Source: Marinococcus halotolerans DSM 16375
Lineage (GTDB): Bacteria > Bacillota > Bacilli > Bacillales > Marinococcaceae
Assembly (NCBI RefSeq): GCF_000420725.1
Contig: NZ_ATVM01000002.1
Coordinates: 124,001 to 188,000, forward strand
Direction of reading: 5' to 3'
Length of the DNA stretch: 64,000 bases
The position numbers and the translations under genes are program-made. Below are positions 1 to 7,513 of the stretch, piece after piece (within the stretch, counting starts at the first letter, position 1; each line of letters starts with the position of its first letter). Under the pieces are notes generated by a model that saw only the letters and a list, made by a program, of their open reading frames with translations, ran no database searches and was not told the origin of the DNA.

Positions 1-185
1 AGATGTACAGCGATGACGAATTTCAGCAGCTCGCGGACTGGGGCATCAGCATGCTCGACCGCCTGGCAGAAAACAAACCCGACGCGGAAAAAAGAAGGAT
101 TGAAAATATATTTTTAACGACTACCCGATTTGAGTATTTGTTCTGGGACATGGCGTACCGGCTGGAAGGCTGGCCGCAGACATGA
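1..185 (+). CDS. tenA: Aminopyrimidine aminohydrolase / thiaminase II (TenA), 3' part only
   Basis: This is the C-terminal ~60 residues of a TenA-family protein whose start lies left of the window. The stretch IENIFLTTTRFEYLFWDMAY matches the last helix of TenA/THI-4 proteins, which carries a conserved Glu and the FWDMA motif. TenA in bacilli hydrolyses aminopyrimidine breakdown products of thiamine so that HMP can be salvaged. In Bacillus subtilis tenA heads the tenI-thiOSGF operon. Here the rest of that operon is about 49 kb away (49.2-52.9 kb), so tenA is separate. The gene ends at a strong terminator. Family call is confident; substrate is inferred. Confidence 0.85.
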   Translation, partial: MYSDDEFQQLADWGISMLDRLAENKPDAEKRRIENIFLTTTRFEYLFWDMAYRLEGWPQT

Positions 186-187
186 CA

Positions 188-214
188 AGGCCCCCGGCGG
201 ACCGGGGGCTTTGT
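188..214. terminator. Bidirectional terminator between tenA and egtD
   Basis: A GC-rich hairpin with arms gcccccgg and ccgggggc around a 4-nt loop is flanked by short A and T tracts. It sits between the convergent tenA and egtD genes and can serve both. Confidence 0.75.
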
Positions 215-215
215 C

Positions 216-1172
216 TTATATTTGAGGGGAAAGCGTAAATACGCCAAACCATTCGTTTTCATCGGTCCACCAGTCGTTGGTTTCCCAGGAGGACTGACGG
301 GCCAGGTGTATAAATTCCTCCGGAGTGAACTTCCGGCTGTTTTCTGTATGGATAGTCTCGCCGGCACGCATTGTAAACGTTTCTCCGCCGATTGAGAACA
401 GGGAAGGCTTTTCGGCGCGCAGGTGCATTTCGATTCGTCCGAGCCGTTCATTATAAAAAGCTTCATGTTCAAAATCGCCGGTGTTAATATCAGCGTCAAG
501 CTCGCGGTTCAGGCGGTGAAGCAGATTCTTATTAAAGGAAGCGGTAATGCCTGCACTGTCGTTGTACGCCCGGTGCAGCACGACTGGGTCCTTCTTCAAA
601 TCGACGCCGACCACGAGGCTGTCCTCCGGCTTCATGTGAGAAGCGAGCTTCTTTAAAAATTCCGAAGCCTCCTTTGGATCCAGGTTTCCAATCGTGGAGC
701 CGAGAAAAAAGACAGCTGCGGGCTGGTTTCTATCGCTGTTTAAAAAAGACATCGTTTTTGTATAGTCCGCACATACACCCGAGACCTGCATGGCAGGCAC
801 GGCTTCCTTCACACGGGCTGCGGTGTCGTGCAGGGCGCTGATTGAAATGTCGACGGGGGTATAGCTTACTGCTTCAGAGAGGAAAGGAAGAAGGCAGCGA
901 ATTTTATCAAAGCTGCCGCTTCCAAGCTCGATAAGGGAGGCACCCCCGAGACTTTCAGCAATTTCTTCCCCGTAGTCGGACAAAACAGATGCTTCGGTCC
1001 GGCTGACGTAATATTCCGGCAGCCGGGTGATTTCATTAAACAGCAGGCTTCCCCGTTCATCGTAGAAATGCTTGGGGGGGATGCTTTTCGGTTCAGCAGC
1101 CAGCCCGGTGCGGACGTCTTCAGCCAGGGAGGAGAGCGAAGGCTTTAAATCCAATACAGTATAATCAGCCAT
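216..1172 (-). CDS. egtD: L-histidine N-alpha-methyltransferase (EgtD-type)
   Basis: A 318-residue SAM-dependent methyltransferase of the EgtD family (DUF2260/Methyltransf_33). EgtD trimethylates histidine to hercynine, the first step of ergothioneine synthesis. Family marks are PPKHFYDERGSLLFNEITRLPEYY near residues 32-54 (read as PPKHFYDE then LFNEIT and PEYYVSRTE), ELGSGSFDK in the SAM pocket, FFLGSTIGNLDP and a C-terminal segment ending NEWFGVFTLSP. The start at 1172 is preferred over a longer in-frame start at 1223, which would lie inside egtB; the ATG at 1172 is 2 nt after the egtB stop, so translation is probably coupled. The pair forms a minimal egtBD operon. Ovothiol or another histidine derivative cannot be excluded. 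Confidence 0.88.
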   Translation of the reverse strand: MADYTVLDLKPSLSSLAEDVRTGLAAEPKSIPPKHFYDERGSLLFNEITRLPEYYVSRTEASVLSDYGEEIAESLGGASLIELGSGSFDKIRCLLPFLSEAVSYTPVDISISALHDTAARVKEAVPAMQVSGVCADYTKTMSFLNSDRNQPAAVFFLGSTIGNLDPKEASEFLKKLASHMKPEDSLVVGVDLKKDPVVLHRAYNDSAGITASFNKNLLHRLNRELDADINTGDFEHEAFYNERLGRIEMHLRAEKPSLFSIGGETFTMRAGETIHTENSRKFTPEEFIHLARQSSWETNDWWTDENEWFGVFTLSPQI

Positions 1173-1174
1173 GG

Positions 1175-2440
1175 CTATTTCTGCACCCCGTCCTTGGCAA
1201 GCCGGAGCCCGCTGAACTGCCACCGTTTTTCCGGAGGGAAAAAGTTACGGTAGGTGGAGCGGATGTGCGACTGCGGAGTCGCGCATGAACCGCCGCGCAG
1301 CACCATCTGGTTACTCATAAATTTTGCATTGTATTCTCCCATGGCACCCTCCGGCGGGCGGTTGCCCGGATACGGGGAATAAGGACTGCGTGTCCATTCC
1401 CACACATCCCCGTACGCATTGGGAGTCGACTGGAGCGGCCTTGGGTGATAGCTTTCAGACTCAAGAAACGTTCCGTCTGCTTCGGAGCCGCGAAAAGCAT
1501 ATTCCCATTCCTGTTCAGTAGGGAGACGGGCTCCGGCCCAGCGGGCATAGGCATCTGCTTCGTAATAGCTTATATGGGCAATAGGTTCATGAAGGCGCAC
1601 TTCTTTTAAGCCGTTCATCGTAAAGTAAAACCAGATACCGCCCTGCTTCTGCCAGTAAAGTGGTGCTTTCCAGTCCTGCTCCTGGACAATGCCCCAGCCT
1701 TCGGAAAGCCAAAGCTCAGGGTCTTCGTAGCCACCATCTTCAATAAAACGAATATATTCTTCATTGGTCACAGGCCTTGAGGCGATAGAGAAGGCGTGCA
1801 GATAAAATTTATGCTCCGGCCGTTCATTATCAAAGGAAAAGTGCAGATTATCTGTTCCAATAGTTGTCAGCTCGTCTTCATAGGCGTGCCATTTCAGCCC
1901 GGGTGTTTCTCCCTGTTCCTCAAAAGATTCATTTTCCAGATAGGCAGGGTTAAGTGGATTCATCGAAAAGTTGAATTTTGTGTCGGTGACTAACAGCTCC
2001 TGGTGCTGCTGCTCGTGCTGGAGGCCGGTTTCCATTAATTCAGCGATCTCTTCATTCCAGGGGCCTTCCTGGAGAAAGCGTTCCATGGCCGCTTCCACAT
2101 GACGCCGGTATTCCATGGTGTCTTCGGTGGTCGGCCGGGAAATCAGACCCCGGTACTGCTTCGGAAAGGGCTTTCCCTGTGTTTCGTAATAGGAATTGTA
2201 CAAGCCGTTGGAGAATTTTGAAAACTCTTCATAATGGTCAGCATACGGCTTGAGAATGAACTGCTCAAAAAACCAGGTCGTGTGGGCGAGGTGCCATTTC
2301 GCGGGACTGACGTCTGGATGTGCCTGAATCATAAAGTCTTCTGTGTACAACGGTGCGGTCAGTTTCATTGTCTGTTCACGCAGGGACGTAAAACGTTCAA
2401 TAAAGTCAGCTTTTGCAGCGTTTGCCTTTGCCTGTACGAT
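1175..2440 (-). CDS. egtB: Ergothioneine biosynthesis protein EgtB (sulfoxide synthase family), rare ATC start
   Basis: An N-terminal DinB_2 domain and a C-terminal FGE-sulfatase domain, as in non-haem iron sulfoxide synthases that join hercynine to a thiol. The iron motif HxxxHxE is visible as HEQQHQE, preceded by KWHLAHTTWFFE; the C-terminus has GGSCATPQSHIRSTYRN and RWQFSGLRLA. The first ATG (2368) has no Shine-Dalgarno and cuts off family-like sequence. Reading on upstream gives 24 in-frame codons (including FIERFTSLREQT) back to an ATC at 2440-2438, which lies 8 nt after AGGAGG. No ATG, GTG or TTG is available there. With the ATC start the protein is 421 residues, near the family norm. 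Operon with egtD. Confidence 0.85.
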   Translation of the reverse strand: MVQAKANAAKADFIERFTSLREQTMKLTAPLYTEDFMIQAHPDVSPAKWHLAHTTWFFEQFILKPYADHYEEFSKFSNGLYNSYYETQGKPFPKQYRGLISRPTTEDTMEYRRHVEAAMERFLQEGPWNEEIAELMETGLQHEQQHQELLVTDTKFNFSMNPLNPAYLENESFEEQGETPGLKWHAYEDELTTIGTDNLHFSFDNERPEHKFYLHAFSIASRPVTNEEYIRFIEDGGYEDPELWLSEGWGIVQEQDWKAPLYWQKQGGIWFYFTMNGLKEVRLHEPIAHISYYEADAYARWAGARLPTEQEWEYAFRGSEADGTFLESESYHPRPLQSTPNAYGDVWEWTRSPYSPYPGNRPPEGAMGEYNAKFMSNQMVLRGGSCATPQSHIRSTYRNFFPPEKRWQFSGLRLAKDGVQK

Positions 2441-2448
2441 AGGAAATT

Positions 2449-2454
2449 CCTCCT
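2449..2454 (-). promoter_or_regulatory. Ribosome binding site that points to an ATC start of egtB
   Basis: On the minus strand AGGAGG (2454-2449) is followed by 8 nt and then ATC at 2440. The spacing is ideal for initiation at that codon. The nearest in-frame ATG, 72 nt downstream, has no such site. Confidence 0.65.
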
Positions 2455-2498
2455 CAGCTAAATAAAATGGTGCATAAGTATATGCACATGAAGGTTAA

Positions 2499-2525
2499 AT
2501 ACCCGCTTCAAAACAGGGCAAAACA
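2499..2525 (-). promoter_or_regulatory. Possible sigma-B-type promoter of egtBD
   Basis: On the minus strand GTTTTT (2525-2520) and a perfect GGGTAT (2504-2499) are 15 nt apart. The sigma-B consensus is GTTTAA - about 14 nt - GGGTAT. It would give a leader of about 50 nt. The -35 half matches only 4 of 6. Confidence 0.35.
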
Positions 2526-2547
2526 ACGCGGACGGGCAGTTTAGCGA

Positions 2548-2575
2548 AAAAAAGGATGCCGGCCACGGCACCCCT
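2548..2575 (-). terminator. Terminator of the SDR gene
   Basis: Read on the minus strand, GGGTGCC and GGCATCC form a 7-bp stem (one G-U) followed by seven T. It closes the minus-strand SDR gene that ends at 2592. Confidence 0.75.
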
Positions 2576-2591
2576 TCAGATTGATAATTTA

Positions 2592-3476
2592 TTAAGCTTC
2601 TTTCTGAAGCTCTTTTCCAGTGTGGTGATATACAAGCTCTTCGCTGATTTCCCGCAGTCTTCTTTGATTGGCTGTGGAATAGGAATCACTTGAAGAGCTC
2701 GTAATTCCTTTTTTCGTAAAGTATTTGCCGGTTACCTGAGAGCCGCGGGCCCCTGACGCAAGCGATACTTCCAGGTCAGCACCTTCTTCGGGAGAGTCAC
2801 CGAACATGCTGGTGAATTTGTTCAGCCCGCGGTAAAAGGCATTTTTGTTATTCAGACCGAATCCGGTGGAGATGTTGCCGGGATGGAGCGCGTTCACTTT
2901 AATATTTTCATGGCGGAGTCTCTGGGCCAGGTCATACGTATACAGCAGCAAAGACAGCTTTGCGAGCCCGTATTGCTTCAGGCCGTTATATTTCTGCTCG
3001 CCCTGCAGGTTCTGAAAGTTCATTTTTGATAAGGCGTGGGCAGCAGAAGAAACATTTACAACCCGCCCGTCAGAGCTCTTGCGAAGAAGAGGAAGCAAAA
3101 GTTCAGTCAGATAAAACACCCCGAGGTAATTCAGGGCAAAGGTGCGTTCAAGATGCTCCTCTGTCCAAACGCGGGAAGAGTAGACAGCACCGGCATTATT
3201 AACCAGGGCGTCAAGCTGGCCGTACTCTCTTGCTACATTTTCTGCGAGCATCTCGATCTCGTGAAGAAGGGAAAGGTCAGTCTGATAAAAATGAAGTTTC
3301 GCATTTCCGGTTTTCTGTTCCAGTTCGGTAATGAGCTCTTCGCATTTCCATTCCTTGCGTCCTACCAGCAATAAGGTATGCCCTTCAGCCGCCAGTTTTT
3401 CTGCAACGATTCTGCCGATGCCATTTGTAGCGCCGGTCAGCAGGATAGTTCTTTGATTTTCTGCATGGTTTTCCAT
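2592..3476 (-). CDS. Short-chain dehydrogenase/reductase (retinol-dehydrogenase-like)
   Basis: A 294-residue classical SDR. The N-terminal TGATNGIG is the cofactor glycine motif, LVNNAGAVYSS the NNAG motif, VVNVSSAAH contains the catalytic Ser, and YGLAKLSLLLYTY supplies the catalytic YxxxK. HPGNISTGFG follows, as in the retinol dehydrogenase/WW-domain oxidoreductase subgroup. It reduces or oxidises an unknown small carbonyl with NAD(P). Start: ATG at 3476 has GGAGG 9 nt upstream; a TTG just before (3479) is less likely. It follows aconitase in the same direction, separated by a hairpin. Confidence 0.85.
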   Translation of the reverse strand: MENHAENQRTILLTGATNGIGRIVAEKLAAEGHTLLLVGRKEWKCEELITELEQKTGNAKLHFYQTDLSLLHEIEMLAENVAREYGQLDALVNNAGAVYSSRVWTEEHLERTFALNYLGVFYLTELLLPLLRKSSDGRVVNVSSAAHALSKMNFQNLQGEQKYNGLKQYGLAKLSLLLYTYDLAQRLRHENIKVNALHPGNISTGFGLNNKNAFYRGLNKFTSMFGDSPEEGADLEVSLASGARGSQVTGKYFTKKGITSSSSDSYSTANQRRLREISEELVYHHTGKELQKEA

Positions 3477-3509
3477 CAATGAAGGCCTCCCTTAATCATC
3501 AAACGTAAA

Positions 3510-3543
3510 GGAGCAGCGCTTCCTGAAAAGAAGCGTCTGCTCC
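3510..3543 (-). terminator. Hairpin after the aconitase gene
   Basis: Arms ggagcagcgcttc (3510-3522) and gaagcgtctgctcc (3530-3543) pair with one bulged base. On the minus strand the T run is short (TTT), so it may be a weak terminator or an mRNA-stabilising hairpin between aconitase and the SDR. Confidence 0.55.
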
Positions 3544-3553
3544 GCCGGTACTG

Positions 3554-5497
3554 TTATTGTCTAGCGCGTACCCAGTTGATCAAACCACCGCGAAGCATCA
3601 TGTCAATTTGGCGCCTCGACATTTCATGGCGTACGGTGATGGTTTCATTTTTGTTTTTAATGGCGGCTTCAAACGTATTGTGGTTCTGGATATTTTCACG
3701 CAGATTCTCAAGCACAATGGTGTCACCGGTATCGATTTTCATATAATCTTCAGCATCCTCAAATGTGATTGGGAGTACGCCAAAGTTTACCAGGTTCTGC
3801 CAGTGTATGCGGGCAAAGTCCTGGACGAGTGCCACACGCAGGCCGAGATAGCGGGGTGCAAGGGCCGCGTGCTCACGGCTTGAGCCCTGGCCGTAGTTGG
3901 ATCCGCCGACAATAGCGTGTCCGGTATCATCTTTAATTTCCATTGCCCGGTTGTAATAATCTTCATCGGTAATTTCAAATGAAAACTTGCTGATTTCCGG
4001 GAGGTTACTGCGGTAAGGAAGCACGCGTGCTCCGCCGGCAAGAATCTCGTCTGTGGAGAAGTTGTCGCCAAGCTTCAGCAGTACCGGTACTTCGATGCGG
4101 TCCGGCAGCTCTTCCATTTCCGGAAGGGTAGCAATGTTCGGGCCTTTTTCGATTTTTATATTTTTCGCTTCTTCGTAAGGAAGCGGCTCCTGCAGCAGGC
4201 GGAAGTCAACGGTTGGCTCGTCCGGTTCGCCTACCTTCGGATAATCCATATCAAGGGTCCGCGGATCGGTAATTTCACCGTAAAGTGCGGAAGCAGCAGC
4301 TATTTCAGGGCTGCAAAGAAAGACGCGGTCTTCCTTCGTTCCGGAGCGTCCCGGGAAGTTCCGCGGGGTCGTCCGCAGGCTGTTTTTGTGGGTGGCCGGA
4401 GCCTGTCCCATGCCGATACAGCCGTTACAGCCTGCCTGGTGCAGCCGGCCGCCGGCGCTTAAAAGATTGGCAATATGGCCGTTGGACACGAGGTCTGTGA
4501 GCATTTGCCGTGAAGATGGATTAATATCAAAGCTTACATTTTCGTGCACATTTTTTCCCTTGACTATTTCAGAAGCAATTGCAAAATCCCGGTAGCCAGG
4601 GTTTGCGGATGAACCAATATACGCCTGGAAAATAGGTTCTCCGGCAATTTCCCGGACGGGTACGACGTTGCCGGGACTCGACGGTTTGGCAATCAGCGGC
4701 TCAAGAGAGGACAGATCGATTTCTTCATCGATGTCATACTGGGCGCCGCGGTCAGCTTTTAGCTCCTGCCATTCGTCCTCACGGTTCTGGCTTGCCATGA
4801 AACGCTTCACTTCCTCGTCTGATGGAAAGACGCTTGCGGTGGCACCGAGCTCGGCGCCCATGTTCGCAATGACGTGACGATCCATAGCGCTCAGGTCTTC
4901 AAGGCCGGGGCCGTAGTATTCAATGACTTTGTTGGCGCCGGCTTTTACGTCATGGCGGCGGAGCAGCTCAAGAATAACGTCCTTGGCGCTCACCCAGTCA
5001 GGAAGCTTGCCGGTAAGCTTTACTCCCCATACCTGAGGCATTTTGACAAAAAACGGCTCTCCTGCTATTGCCATAGTTACTTCGATGCCGCCTGCCCCCA
5101 TGGCAAGCATCCCCATACAACCGTTGGCACATGTATGAGAGTCCGATCCGAGCAGGGTCCGGCCGGGACGGGCGAGGCGCTGCATGTGTACCGGGTGGCT
5201 TACACCGTTACCCGGGCGGCTGAAATACATGCCAAAGCGTTTTGCCGCTGTTTGAAGAAACAGGTGGTCATCCGGGTTTTTGTTGTCCTCCTGGATAATA
5301 TTATGGTCTACGTATTGGGCGGAAGCTTCTGTCTGAGCCCGTTCAACCCCCATGGCTTCAAGCTCAAGCATCACCATTGTTCCTGTTGCGTCCTGGGTGA
5401 GTGTCTGGTCGATTTTCATTCCAATTTCTTCGCCTGGAGTCATTTCTCCGGAGACGAGGTGTTCTTCGATTAGTTTCTGTGCGACGTTTCGTGCCAT
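3554..5497 (-). CDS. Aconitate hydratase, Aquifex-type (homoaconitase-like clade)
   Basis: A 647-residue aconitase-superfamily protein, complete from the large N-terminal domains to the C-terminal swivel. SDSHTCANGCMG (about residues 118-129) and CNGCIGMG hold the three cysteines that bind the [4Fe-4S] cluster; GSNYGQGSSREHAALAPRYL is the swivel-domain signature. At ~650 residues it is much shorter than Bacillus CitB/AcnA (~900), fitting the Aquifex-type aconitase family. It would isomerise citrate to isocitrate in the TCA cycle, although 2-methylcitrate or homoaconitate activity is possible. Whether a standard citB also exists is not visible. Single gene with its own start (ATG, GGAGGACACC upstream). 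Confidence 0.85.
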   Translation of the reverse strand: MARNVAQKLIEEHLVSGEMTPGEEIGMKIDQTLTQDATGTMVMLELEAMGVERAQTEASAQYVDHNIIQEDNKNPDDHLFLQTAAKRFGMYFSRPGNGVSHPVHMQRLARPGRTLLGSDSHTCANGCMGMLAMGAGGIEVTMAIAGEPFFVKMPQVWGVKLTGKLPDWVSAKDVILELLRRHDVKAGANKVIEYYGPGLEDLSAMDRHVIANMGAELGATASVFPSDEEVKRFMASQNREDEWQELKADRGAQYDIDEEIDLSSLEPLIAKPSSPGNVVPVREIAGEPIFQAYIGSSANPGYRDFAIASEIVKGKNVHENVSFDINPSSRQMLTDLVSNGHIANLLSAGGRLHQAGCNGCIGMGQAPATHKNSLRTTPRNFPGRSGTKEDRVFLCSPEIAAASALYGEITDPRTLDMDYPKVGEPDEPTVDFRLLQEPLPYEEAKNIKIEKGPNIATLPEMEELPDRIEVPVLLKLGDNFSTDEILAGGARVLPYRSNLPEISKFSFEITDEDYYNRAMEIKDDTGHAIVGGSNYGQGSSREHAALAPRYLGLRVALVQDFARIHWQNLVNFGVLPITFEDAEDYMKIDTGDTIVLENLRENIQNHNTFEAAIKNKNETITVRHEMSRRQIDMMLRGGLINWVRARQ

Positions 5498-5725
5498 AAA
5501 TGGTGTCCTCCTTCGTCAGAATTCCAATTGTGTTAATTCTTTCTGAATGAAAACATGCTCTCTATGCTTATACCTGTTAAGAAAAACTTGTAAACAAGAA
5601 ATCTATCTTTTCGTGTAATTTTTAATGTGTGGTATTATTAAGAAGAATGAAACCATTCCGGGGACACCTGCGTATAAACAACTGTATAAAAGAACATTTG
5701 AAGATTTAAAAAAGGAGAGAAGGCC

Positions 5726-6625
5726 ATGGGTAAAAGAATCATGTTGTTTCTGTTAACGAACATGATGGTATTGTTAACAATTGTTATCGTGTTTTCGATA
5801 CTGAGTTTGTTTGGTGTTAACCTGGGTGCTTACAACTACGGTGCCGGGACATTGAATCTGGTGCCGCTGTTAATTATCAGTGCCGTTATCGGCTTTGCCG
5901 GCGCATTTATTTCACTGGCGATGTCGAGATTTATAGCGAAAAAAGCAATGAACGTTAAAGTGATTGACCCGGAGAACCCGGGAAGTCAGGCTGAGAAAAT
6001 GGTAGTGGAAAAGGTTCACCGTCTCTGCCGGCGCGCAGGGCTGACTCATATGCCGGAGGTCGGGATCTACCAGTCTGCTGAAGTGAACGCGTTTGCCACG
6101 GGACCAACCAAAAAACGGTCGCTTGTTTCCGTTTCCACCGGGCTGCTTCAATCGATGGACGATGATGCCGTAGAAGGTGTTATTGCCCATGAGGTGGCGC
6201 ACGTAGCCAACGGTGATATGGTCACCATGACCCTTCTTCAGGGTATCGTGAACACATTTGTGGTGTTCCTGGCACGCGTCGTAGCCTTTGCGGTATCGAG
6301 GTTTGTAAACGAAAATCTGCGGCCGATCATTCACTTTCTGGCGATTATCGTGTTTCAAATTCTCTTTTCGATTCTTGGAAGCATAGTTGTCGCCGCCTAC
6401 TCCCGTTACCGTGAGTACCACGCTGACCGCGGCGGGGCGGATCTTGCCGGAAGAGACAAAATGGCTCACGCTCTCCGTTCCCTGCAAAATTATGTGGACC
6501 GGGTGGATACGGAACAGTCTTCCATGCAGACGCTGAAAATCAACAACAAGCCGTCGGCGGCTGCGATGCTCTTTTCCTCGCACCCGCCGCTTGAAGACCG
6601 GATCCGCCGCTTAGAACAAAGCTGA
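5726..6625 (+). CDS. htpX: Membrane zinc metalloprotease HtpX
   Basis: A 299-residue M48B protease that degrades misfolded membrane proteins. Two N-terminal membrane helices (about 5-30 and 44-66), the zinc motif HEVAH at 155-159, two further hydrophobic segments (about 175-225) and a downstream EYHAD motif carrying the third zinc ligand are all visible, in the standard order. Start ATG has AAAAAAGGAGAG upstream. It is a single gene between the aconitase divergent region and a good terminator. In Bacillus htpX is controlled by Rok and other stress signals; no matching site was recognised here. Confidence 0.93.
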   Translation: MGKRIMLFLLTNMMVLLTIVIVFSILSLFGVNLGAYNYGAGTLNLVPLLIISAVIGFAGAFISLAMSRFIAKKAMNVKVIDPENPGSQAEKMVVEKVHRLCRRAGLTHMPEVGIYQSAEVNAFATGPTKKRSLVSVSTGLLQSMDDDAVEGVIAHEVAHVANGDMVTMTLLQGIVNTFVVFLARVVAFAVSRFVNENLRPIIHFLAIIVFQILFSILGSIVVAAYSRYREYHADRGGADLAGRDKMAHALRSLQNYVDRVDTEQSSMQTLKINNKPSAAAMLFSSHPPLEDRIRRLEQS

Positions 6626-6639
6626 ATATAAGCACCTGC

Positions 6640-6670
6640 CCCGGATGCGCTTCCTGCATCCGGGTTTTTT
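6640..6670 (+). terminator. Terminator of htpX
   Basis: Stem cccggatgc (6640-6648) with gcatccggg (6656-6664), loop of 7 nt, then six T. Confidence 0.9.
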
Positions 6671-6811
6671 GTGCCGGGCTTAGGTGAAGAGAACCAAATA
6701 TTGCCCGGGAAATATAAAATTGACACAAAAACGTAAATGATATCGTTCGAATTTGGCTTTATATCATGATATAAAGAGTAGAGTGATTTATTTATTGAAA
6801 GGAGAAGTCCT

Positions 6812-7375
6812 ATGAAATATCGAATTTTTGGCCTTCTCGCGGTTATATTTTTCATTGCTTCCCCCTATCAGGCGGCCGCAGCGCCCGTGCTGGAATCCTC
6901 GAGTCCGGAAAATGGAGATTCTCTGCTGGAAGTGCCCGAGCGGGTGGAGCTCAACTTTGATACAGAGATTGACCGTGTAGAAGATATGTATCTGCTTGTA
7001 GAGACCGGTGATGAAATTGATATAGAAGAACCATCGATCAGCGAGGACGGAACGACAGTCTCTGCAGAGATCGAAAGTATTCTGGAAAATGGAAATTATA
7101 TATTAAATTATACCGTAACCGATACGGAAGGGGAGTCTGAGCAGCAGGGCATTAATTTCAGTATTAACAGCAACACCTCCCTGGAAGAAAGACAGGAGAA
7201 CCTGGAAGAACGGACCGGTGAAAGTGCTCTTACGGAAGCGGAGCAGGAAGAAGAGCGGGAAGCAGAAGAAGCAGGAGCGAATATTCCTGGCATGGTGTTA
7301 ATGGGAACGCTCGGTCTGACGGTTGTTTCCGCATTTACGATTATTTTATGGAAAAACAGAGAGCGTAAAAAATAA
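6812..7375 (+). CDS. CopC-domain surface protein, lacking the N-terminal copper histidine
   Basis: A 187-residue exported protein: signal peptide to about residue 24 (cleavage near QAAAA), a CopC/YcnJ-like beta-sandwich (LESSSPENGDSL, then VELNFDTEID and GNYILNYTVTDTEG), an acidic Glu-rich linker (about 130-155) and a C-terminal membrane helix with a basic end (WKNRERKK). True copper-binding CopC proteins start with His right after the signal; here that place is Pro/Val, and no His occurs in the domain. It may be structural, or bind something else. Monocistronic with a terminator. The strongly acidic composition fits a salt-adapted exterior. Confidence 0.75.
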   Translation: MKYRIFGLLAVIFFIASPYQAAAAPVLESSSPENGDSLLEVPERVELNFDTEIDRVEDMYLLVETGDEIDIEEPSISEDGTTVSAEIESILENGNYILNYTVTDTEGESEQQGINFSINSNTSLEERQENLEERTGESALTEAEQEEEREAEEAGANIPGMVLMGTLGLTVVSAFTIILWKNRERKK

Positions 7376-7381
7376 CGGCGG

Positions 7382-7413
7382 ACAGCTTCGACACCCTTCG
7401 AAGCTGTTTTTTT
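7382..7413 (+). terminator. Terminator of the CopC-domain gene
   Basis: Stem acagcttcg (7382-7390) with cgaagctgt (7399-7407), 8-nt loop, then a T run. Confidence 0.88.
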
Positions 7414-7455
7414 GTTTATAGATAGAGAAATTTTAATGGCTTCAGTCGTTCTCGC

Positions 7456-7486
7456 TTGGCAGGGGAGCGCGGTTGTCCGCTATAAT
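7456..7486 (+). promoter_or_regulatory. Possible sigma-A promoter of rarD
   Basis: TTGGCA (7456-7461) and a perfect TATAAT (7481-7486) are 19 nt apart, slightly long. It lies 28 nt before the preferred rarD start and supports the shorter reading of that gene. Confidence 0.5.
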
Positions 7487-7513
7487 GGATGGGGAGAGAG
7501 GACGGAGATACAG

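Noticed and set aside
1172-1223. Longer EgtD start at 1223
   Set aside because: It would overlap egtB by 49 nt, adds unfamiliar residues and has no suitable binding site, while ATG 1172 follows the egtB stop by 2 nt.
4874-5473. 199-codon plus-strand open frame opposite aconitase
   Set aside because: It is antisense to a strongly conserved gene and has no family match or ribosome binding site; it arises from the codon use of the real gene.
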